Shown here piece by piece: positions 35,301 through 44,300 of a stretch of DNA of 64,000 nucleotides. The first letter of the stretch is position 1; every line of letters starts with the position of its first letter. The stretch comes from Amphiura filiformis (taxonomy: Eukaryota > Echinodermata > Ophiuroidea > Amphilepidida > Amphiuridae), in assembly GCF_039555335.1 (NCBI RefSeq), contig NC_092637.1:5476038-5540037 (forward strand), read 5' to 3'. A program made the position numbers and the translations under genes. A model generated the notes under the pieces. That model was not told where the DNA came from. It saw only the letters and a program-made list of their open reading frames with translations, and ran no database searches.

Positions 35301-38300
35301 AGTTTGATGCTTGTCTTGCATGTTAAATTGTCAAAATATGATGTTTTATTACTCCCAGGTTTGCAATGGCTTTTATATATTATGGTGTAGTCTTACTTAC
35401 AACAGAACTGTTTTCTAAAGGACACTCATGTGCAGGTAAGGTGTGATGGTAATATGTGTTATAGTCTATATATCTACCTCGAGTCACTGGCACTAGCTTT
35501 GAAGTTTGCATGTGCTGCGTTGGCTTAGCGTGGTTCCTTGTGTGTACATATGCGGCATGTTGATTGTGCGCGTAAAAGTATGTATATGCACTTAAGTAAC
35601 ATAAAGCTAACACAGAACACGTTGAACTTGAGGTATATATATAGACTATATAGATACATCAACATTATTGGCCTAAAATATTGTTTGTTAACAAAAGCAG
35701 ACCAGAAAAAATAGATCTGTCAGGTTTTTTTTCTTGTACTGTCTTCCTAAAATTACTACATATGACAGTTTGTGCTACCGAATATTGCTGCGAAGAAACT
35801 TAACAAAATGATTAATAATATTATGTGTTTATACATGTAAGAATACAGTTGAATGGAGCAGTCAAGTTTGCTCACCCTACTATACATTCAAGAACTATTA
35901 AATGCAAGTGTGTACTTATCCAACATAGCCTAAATATTATGCCTCAAAGTTTCTTCACATGCAACCTGAATATATGATAAATACTGCAAAGTAAGCAACA
36001 CAGACAGATTAGCAAATGCGGTTACATTACTGTGACGCTTCAAACAAAGACAACAAAAGACCATTTTTGTTAACATTTCATAGTGAATTGCACGGAAAAA
36101 TTTGAATTTCGCAGAGCAAATGAAATTGCATGGAGGAAGGAAAATTTTGCGGCGCAATTTCGCACTGCAAAAATATTGTTGGACCCTGGTTATATGTGTC
36201 ACATTTTCATGTTTAATTTTCTTCTTGCAGCAACCCCAGCAAATGCAGATGAAACTTGTTTTGACAGTTGCCAATTATTAGACAAAAAGGATTACACTAA
36301 AATTATCATCACAACACTGGCTGAATTTCCTGGTAAGTATGTGTATATGTACATGGTTGTTTTATAGGGAAAACTGAGTTATTGGAGGTTATTGGAATGG
36401 GCTATTCCATTTAAAATCCACACTACCCCTGTGGAAGATTTTGGAAATATCTTTCACAAAGGGAGTATGAATTTCAAATGGAATGAACACATTAGGCAGC
36501 TCCATTTGAAACTCGCCCTCCCTCTCTTGAAGATACAGGTTGAATCTTTCTCAGAAGGTGTATGAAATTCTAATGGAGCTGCCTAATATGTTCATTGCAT
36601 TTAAAATTCATACTCCCCCCTATGGAAGATATTTCCAAACTCTTCCACAAGGGGAGTATGGATTTTTCAGCAAAGGCCAAAATTTGAATAATGTGTTCCA
36701 AGAGTATGAGCATTGCACAGAATTGTGCATGCAGTTACTTGGTGTGATTAAGCAACATTCTGCTGGTTTTGATATTGATGATGTAACTACTAAATGATAT
36801 TGGTGTCGATGAAGTAGCTATTTACTACTGATATTAGTGTCGATGAAGTAGCTATCTACTACTGATATTAGTATTGATGAAGTAGCTATCTACTACTGAT
36901 ATTGGTATTGATGAAGTAGCTACTACTGATATTGGTATTGATGAAGTAGCTATCTACTACTGATATTGGTATTGATGAAGTAGCTATCTACTTCTGATAT
37001 TGGTATTGATGAAGTAGCTATCTACTACTGATATTGGTATTGATGAAGTAGCTATCTACTACTGATATTGGTATTGATGAAGTAGCTATCTACTTCTGAT
37101 ATTGGTATTGATGAAGTAGCTATCTACTACTGATATTGGTATTGATGAAGTAGCTATCTACTGCTGATATTGGTATTGATGAAGTAGCTATCTACTACTG
37201 ATATTAGTATTGATGAAGTAGCTGTCTACTACTGATATTGGTATTGATGAAGTAGCTATCTACTGCTGATATTGGTATTGATGAAATAGCTAGATCTACT
37301 ACTGATATTGGTATTGATTAAGTAGTTATTATAATACAATAAGCCAAAAAATTAAGGTACCAGTTATGTTCACCCCCTGTATATCCTAAACAAAGACAGA
37401 TATGTCATAGTTGGAACCAGCAGTAGCAGCATCTTTTAGCTCAAATTTAAGACCTCATTTATTGGAATTGTTTAAGAAATAAAGACACAACAATCCAAAA
37501 ACCCAAGGAAGATGCCAATTTAAAAGTTGTAGTTTGCCACATTGCATGCCCTATTGATTTGTACACAAAGCGTTACGAAACAAGAGAACTGGCGCTGTGC
37601 TTCCATTGATAGCACGTTAAAACTAGCATCGTGCTTTCATTGATTAGAACACAAAATGCAACTTTTGATTTTGTTTCTTCATTAGGTTTTAGATCACCGT
37701 TTCTTTAATTCTCAACCAAGTTCAACAAATAAGGTCTTAAATCAGAGCTAAAGAATACAGGTATTGGCTGCTTGTTTTAATTTGGATATATTTGTCTTTA
37801 TTTAGGATATACAGGAGGGAACACAACTGGTACCTTAATTTTTTGGCTTACTATAGTCCATATGACTTCCTCGAAGCAGTAATTTAGATATTGTTTTTCA
37901 TTGTATATGTAAATGTAATGATAAGTATATAAAAGTATGGGAATCCAACTAGCATAACAGATTCCAGTAAAAATTAGCAGTTTTTGAGAAAATCACATCC
38001 AAAATGCCTATTTCCAACAATTTGGCAAATTATATTAAAATTTTGCTTAAAGGATTAGGATTTAGCTATGTTTCATTTGGCAAAACAGGATAATATTTTT
38101 TTAAAAAAAAAAAAACCTCTTTATTTGCAGGTCACCTTATCACAATGGGCATCATAGACTTTGCTGGGCGTAAAAAGACCATGTCAATTCACAACATGCT
38201 ATGTGCAGGATCAATACTCTTGTTATTAATTTGCACAAAAAGGTATGTCTTTTACATAAAAATGGGCTATTCCATTGAATATCCACACTACCCCTGTGGA

Positions 38301-41300
38301 AGATATAGCTAAAGTCTGCCACAGAGGGAGTATGAGTTTTGAATAGAATAGACAATTGGGTCACTTCCATTTTAAATACTCACTCCAGTTGTGGAAGATA
38401 TAGGTAAAGCCATAATACATGGGGAGTACGGGTTTCAAAATTATTAGCTCTGACCAATTTCATTTGAAAAACATACTCCCCCTGTGGAAGATATTTTCAA
38501 AATCTTCCACAGGGGGAGTGTGGATTTCAACTGGAATAGCCCAATGTCATTGATATGTTTTATCCCACAGTAGGGAGGAAGGACTGAAAAAGGCTGCCTT
38601 ATTTTGAAAAAGTAGAGTCAAATTTATGCTTAACAGTGGCGTTCCATGGCCGCTCCTATCCGTGAGGCTGGAGAAAAGGTGCAATGTTGCCACCCCCTTC
38701 AACATCCCGAAAAGGTTGACCCAATTTTTTTCAATGGTTTGAAACAGACACTTTTTTTGGCCTTACAAGCATATCACACATAGAATATGGGACAAGATGT
38801 GTGCTTGATATGCATAGGCCTATAATGAAATACAGAGATAAAAAGACTTTATCACGTCTGGCGTTCAATCTAGACACTTGTAAAAGCAAATCCTGCCCAT
38901 ATTCGGCGTCAGATGATATGCTTGTAAAGGCCAAAAAAGTGTCTGTTTCAAACCATTGAAAAAAATTGGGTCAACCTTTTCTCCAACCTTATTGTTAATT
39001 TTGCACCTTCAAACATACAAACCATCTCAAAAGTTAGGTCTTTATAGTAAGAAAGTTTCTTTCCCGAATGCACCATGTCAACAATGCCTTGAAAAGATGC
39101 CTTTTAATTGCCTTGTAAAAGTATGTAATTTTTTGCCATTTCTGCTATTCCTTTTCTCCGATCAGCACCAGATAAATCGGCCTTCCTTTTACGTCCTAAT
39201 AACCAATCAAGGATCGTAGGGAATTTGATTGACAGTGACGTCAGATGCGATAAAGTCTTTTTATCTCTGTCTTTCATTATAGATACATTTCATTTTTTCT
39301 CTACAGTCAAATGATGTTGACAGTGTTTCTATTTCTTGCAAGGGGACACATAGCTGGTGCATTTGCAGCTATATATATCTATACACCTGAGGTAGGTGGA
39401 TTGCACTATTCCATTTAAAATCCACACTCCTTCTGTTGAAGCTTTTGGAAATATCTGCCACAGGGGGAGTATGAATTTCAAATGGAATGAGCACATTAAG
39501 GTTACACAAAGAGACGTATAAAAAACGTATAAAAGACGTATAAAGTTGTTCTCTAAAACAGAGTTTTCTCAGTAATCAAATATCGCAGCGAGTGAAATGT
39601 TGGTGCATTGGATGTAGCTTAACATTTTGTGTGTGTTATATACAAATTATTAGAATAAATTTGAAAATCCTTCGTTTAAAGCATTTTTACCCACCATGTT
39701 CACAAGATCAAAAACACGTTCCATGAGGTTTTTTTTTCAAATGTGCGCTCCCGTATAAATCCACACCGGCGATTGTTTTCTTCTTTTTTAGTATTGTATT
39801 ACAAATCGATCAAAGAAATAATGTTGCCATGGGGAAGAACCAAATACAGTACCGATTAAATTTTAAAAGCCCGTTTTGGGGGAAAATTTTGGAGAATTTG
39901 CTTGAGAAAAAGCTGGTTTGTGAAATTATCGATATCTTGATTACTGAGGCGTTAATTTAGACATCTGAATACCTACATTATTTCTCAACATTCTGCCAAT
40001 TGATATTCCATTTGATTTTCACTCCAAATTGAAGCTAGTTTTGCAAAAAACGAGGTTTTCCTCCATCAGTTCGTTCAAAATTTCAGCGCCGACATGCGTG
40101 TTTATTCTAAGAGCCATAATGCGGACGCGATTGTAATCATGTAAATTGCATCTAATTATAGTTATATCATCCGCTTTGAGAACAGACAATTGTGTAAGCT
40201 GATCTATGGCCGAGTGGATAGAGCGTTGGACTGGGAATCTAATATGAACTATTTTTGTGGGTTCGAGTCTCCGTGTGGCTGAATTTTCTTTTTTTTCTTT
40301 TCTCATTTTTTTTTCCTTTCTTTCCTCTTTTCTTTCTCCCTTTCTTTTTTCATTTCTTTTTTTTTCATTTCTTTCTTTCTTTCTTTTTCGTTCATTTTTC
40401 TTTCTCTCTCTTTCTTTCTTTCTCTTTTTCACTATTTCTTTATTCTTTCTTGCTCCTTTCTTTTTTAGTTTTATTTGATTGATTCGCTGAGTGCAGTGAA
40501 TCGTGATTGATTGTTTTTCACCCCGGTTTTTCACTTTATATAATTCAGAAATTTGTAGGCCTGCTAAGTCTGTCTTGTTGATTTTTATCCCAAATTCGAT
40601 TTACAAATAATTGCTTTTTGATATTGTTGTTGTTGCCTACCCTTACATTGTAATCAGGGGAATAGCAGCATTTATTTCATCAAAGATATCAAGGCTATAA
40701 ATTCAAAATCAACACATTTTCCAGGGCGTAGCTTGACGAAGTGCCCCCAATCAATTTTAAAATTTATAAAATCCTTGTGAAAATTGCCGAAAACGGCTTG
40801 TGCCACCAAACCCCACCCCGTCATCCGAGCTCGGGCACGAGCTAAGCCAAGTTTCATAGCCTTTTCATGTCTTGACCGTGGATCGATATTCTATTGTAAG
40901 TAGGCCTCACGTCCCGATGCACGCTTGTTCATTTTCTGCATGGCTGTTTCTGTTATGAACTTACGCCCCTCTGAAATCAAGCGCATGAAAAACTCTCGGC
41001 TAACCTTAAGCAGCTCTATTTGAATTTCATACAATTTAATTGGATTTGTTTAACAATGATCAGAATATGATGATGGTGATGTATCCCAACTTGGATACAG
41101 GATTTAAAAAATGATCAAATTATTGGCTAAAATAGGCTGACTTTTGCAGATTTGAGGGGAGGACTGGCACCAGTGGCGGCACCACTGGGACAGGTGGGTG
41201 GCAGCATGGGGGAAAATGCACCCCAGTCAGAACTCTTGCCCCCCCCCCAGTAAAAACCCAAAATTACGAAAATTTCCACTTTTGTTTATTTCGCCCCCCT

Positions 41301-44300
41301 GAAATTCATATGTGATGTTCATAACACATGCATGGCCAAAGGCAGCAAATTTGAAACTGAGATAAAGGTAAAAATAATGGAGTAAAAAACAACAACAAAA
41401 TACATAAGAAAATATACATCAAAAAACTTCATAACTTTAGAACCAAGTATTTAGTAACAGTAACGCAATTTCCAAAAGTGCATCCTTTGGTATTCAGAAC
41501 CAAGTAAGAATTACAGTAACACAATTTCCAAAAATGTATCCTTTGCCCGATCCTTTGGCCCCCATGAACAAGATCGTGTCACATAATTAATTTTGAGGTA
41601 TTATCACAATATTACAATCTTATGTCCATTAAAAAAGGCAGAAGCATACTGAAATATAAAATAACAATATGCAATACAGCAATGTCAAAAATGCGACTTG
41701 TTCCTGGTTTTGTCAGAACCGGTCAAAATTATTAGAGAGATTGCGGAGAGGCGTTCACTGCAAACGCCATACGGGTTACGGATTTCTGCATTTTGCGGTA
41801 GAACGTCATAGTCCCGTTCACATCCAAACTAGCCTCCTACACAGCCAGTTTGTGTCGGTCCTAACGCTCGTCGTTCCTAGTATGTTCGTGATAGCCGCAT
41901 AGAGTCTGAACCAAGACTATATGTGTAAACGCAATTGCAATCATGATGGCGCTATGCTGAGACAAATAATCTAAAGGTAATATGAAGCACCCATTGATTC
42001 ACCTTGGGTGCATCGAACCAGAGAAGATTATCTTCTTTCATCGAACTGCTTTCCTCGGTATTGATATGCAAATACGACTGGCTGTATCTATAATGCTCTA
42101 AGCATTCAGTCCAGATTAGCGATATTTGAGTTTTGCGGGCTATTGGAAAATGAGTATAGGCCTATGTTCACACGTGTATGCTATTTGTCTAAATAATCTA
42201 AACAGAGTTTGGTGTTGGATGCCTAGGAAGTCTTGGTGTATATTATTCGAATAACAAGAAACAAACTCCATTATCATATAATTAATACCCTGTTTACTTT
42301 CTAAAGCAAAATGAAAATAGATAATCTAATATGCCTAGTTCGATTACTACCCAGCAAACACAAATATATTACAGAAAACGTTAAATGTCGGGTTAAAGGT
42401 TATGTGAGGGTCAAGGGCATTAAAAGTTTTAATAACATTCAAAAAACCCTTTGTTCTAAACTTGCTGATAAACGTTCTAACACAATAGACACTTAAATAT
42501 GTTTGCCAAATGATATTTGACTCAAGCATTTCGAATTTTGGCTTAAAATGTTGTTGTATTATTTTTTCAGTATAACACGAGTTTTCATGATTTTTATATA
42601 AACATACATCGATATGTTATCAAAACATTTTAACTAAAACCAAAAACACATGCATTATCATGTTTTAAAAACATTTTGGAGTTTGCTGAATAGTATCCAT
42701 AAGCAAAACACTTGACAGTTGTTTAATGCACAACTAAAAAAGCAAAGCGAAAAATAGCGTTGCCACGAACTTCTGTTCCCCATCCCAAACAGACAATTAT
42801 ACCGCATTTATGCCGTAACACGACACAATCTTGGCTAAAACGCCTCTTCGCAAGCTGATTTTTGGACGGCATTTTCCACACACAAATGAATAGGCAATCT
42901 GCCCGTTCGAATTCAGCGTCGAAAAAAAAAAAAATCGAAATTTGTTCACTTCTTCTTGTCTATACTGAGATCAAATTTTAACCCCAAAATGGATTTTATT
43001 ACATGTCGGACTCTACTTGTTCTATTAGGATACTTTGATTCGTTTCATAACATGATAAACATAACATTTTTCTGCATTTTATAATGCGTTTTTTTGTCAT
43101 TTTGGAACGTCATTTTTTGCTACCAACCGCAATCGCCTTACGGTAATTCCACGATTGACCAATTCACAATAGATTTCACTCTCTAGAGGGCATAATAACC
43201 GATTTTCGACTAATGTAGCTTGCTGTTCGCGTTCCCGTGTCACGTTTCACGTAAATTTCGCAATCTCTCTAGTAGCTATAAATGTGTAACTTTATTTTGC
43301 CCTCTTATTAGGTCTACCCAACCCATGTTAGAGGTATAGGTCTTGGAACCTGTGGATCTATTTCTAGAATTGCGTGCATTATAACTCCATTTGTAGCGCA
43401 GGTAAGTATTGCTGTCATGTATTATGTTTGATCTTCAGTGGCAGTGCCACAGGGGGGGGGAGGAAAATGCCCCTATACTTTGATCAGCTCGTGTCGGCGG
43501 GCCTTATAACATGGCGGATCAATATCAAAATATTTTATTTTGAGAATTTTCTTGGCACATCTCTCTAGAAGCATCACAAATTATCAATGCAAGTCCTATA
43601 CTTTCATTACTTTGTCTACTTTCTTTAGCACACAAAATAAAGACCAGACAGTCAACTAATAGCTCTCTTAACGTGGGTCTACTTTTCCGCGTATTGCTAA
43701 AAACCTAACATTTCCGCCTATTACGAGCTGTTCAAAGTATAGTCAGAACTCTTGCTCCCCAGTAAAAACTCACAATTACAAAAATCTCCACTTATTGCAG
43801 CAATTTTGCGCAAAAATTTGTTGATTTTGCCCCCCAAATTCACTCTACCCCCATGCCCCGGAAAAAATCCTGGCGCCGCCACTATTGATCTTTTACCATG
43901 TTCGTATTTATTGGTACAGGCCAACTTGGTTACTTACTTGCTTAAGATGAGTGGTGTCCTCAAACTACAACAGCACTGTCCTGCATGGCCATTCCTAAAT
44001 CCATAACATCCAGTCCAGTGTCCTGTTTCAATACATCCACGTATGTCAGAGGGGGTCTACCAGGTTTTCTGTTTCCATGTTTTGGTGTCCAATGGATCAG
44101 CTTAGCTACAGGTTCATTTTTGCTTCTGTATGCGTGCCCAGCAAAACAAGTCCTTCTCTCTCTGATCTTCTGTGAAAGTTTCGGTAGGTCACCATACAGC
44201 TCTTTGTTCGTAATGTGAACAAAGAGCTGTACAGGCCAACTGCCTATGCAATCCTTGGGGGTCACTCAATATGTAACTTGCTATGCACCCGTATTTTAAA

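Noticed and set aside
36540..36797. 85-codon + strand frame in intron 10
   Set aside because: It lies within a GGGCTATTCC MITE and ends at the satellite; no splice sites.
40019..40534. 171-codon Lys/Glu/Arg-rich frame on the - strand
   Set aside because: It is the reverse of the CTTT tract; composition alone keeps it open.
41669..41902. 77-codon frame in intron 12 of copy A as an extra exon
   Set aside because: The SVOP frame is complete without it, phases would not fit, and no family similarity is seen.
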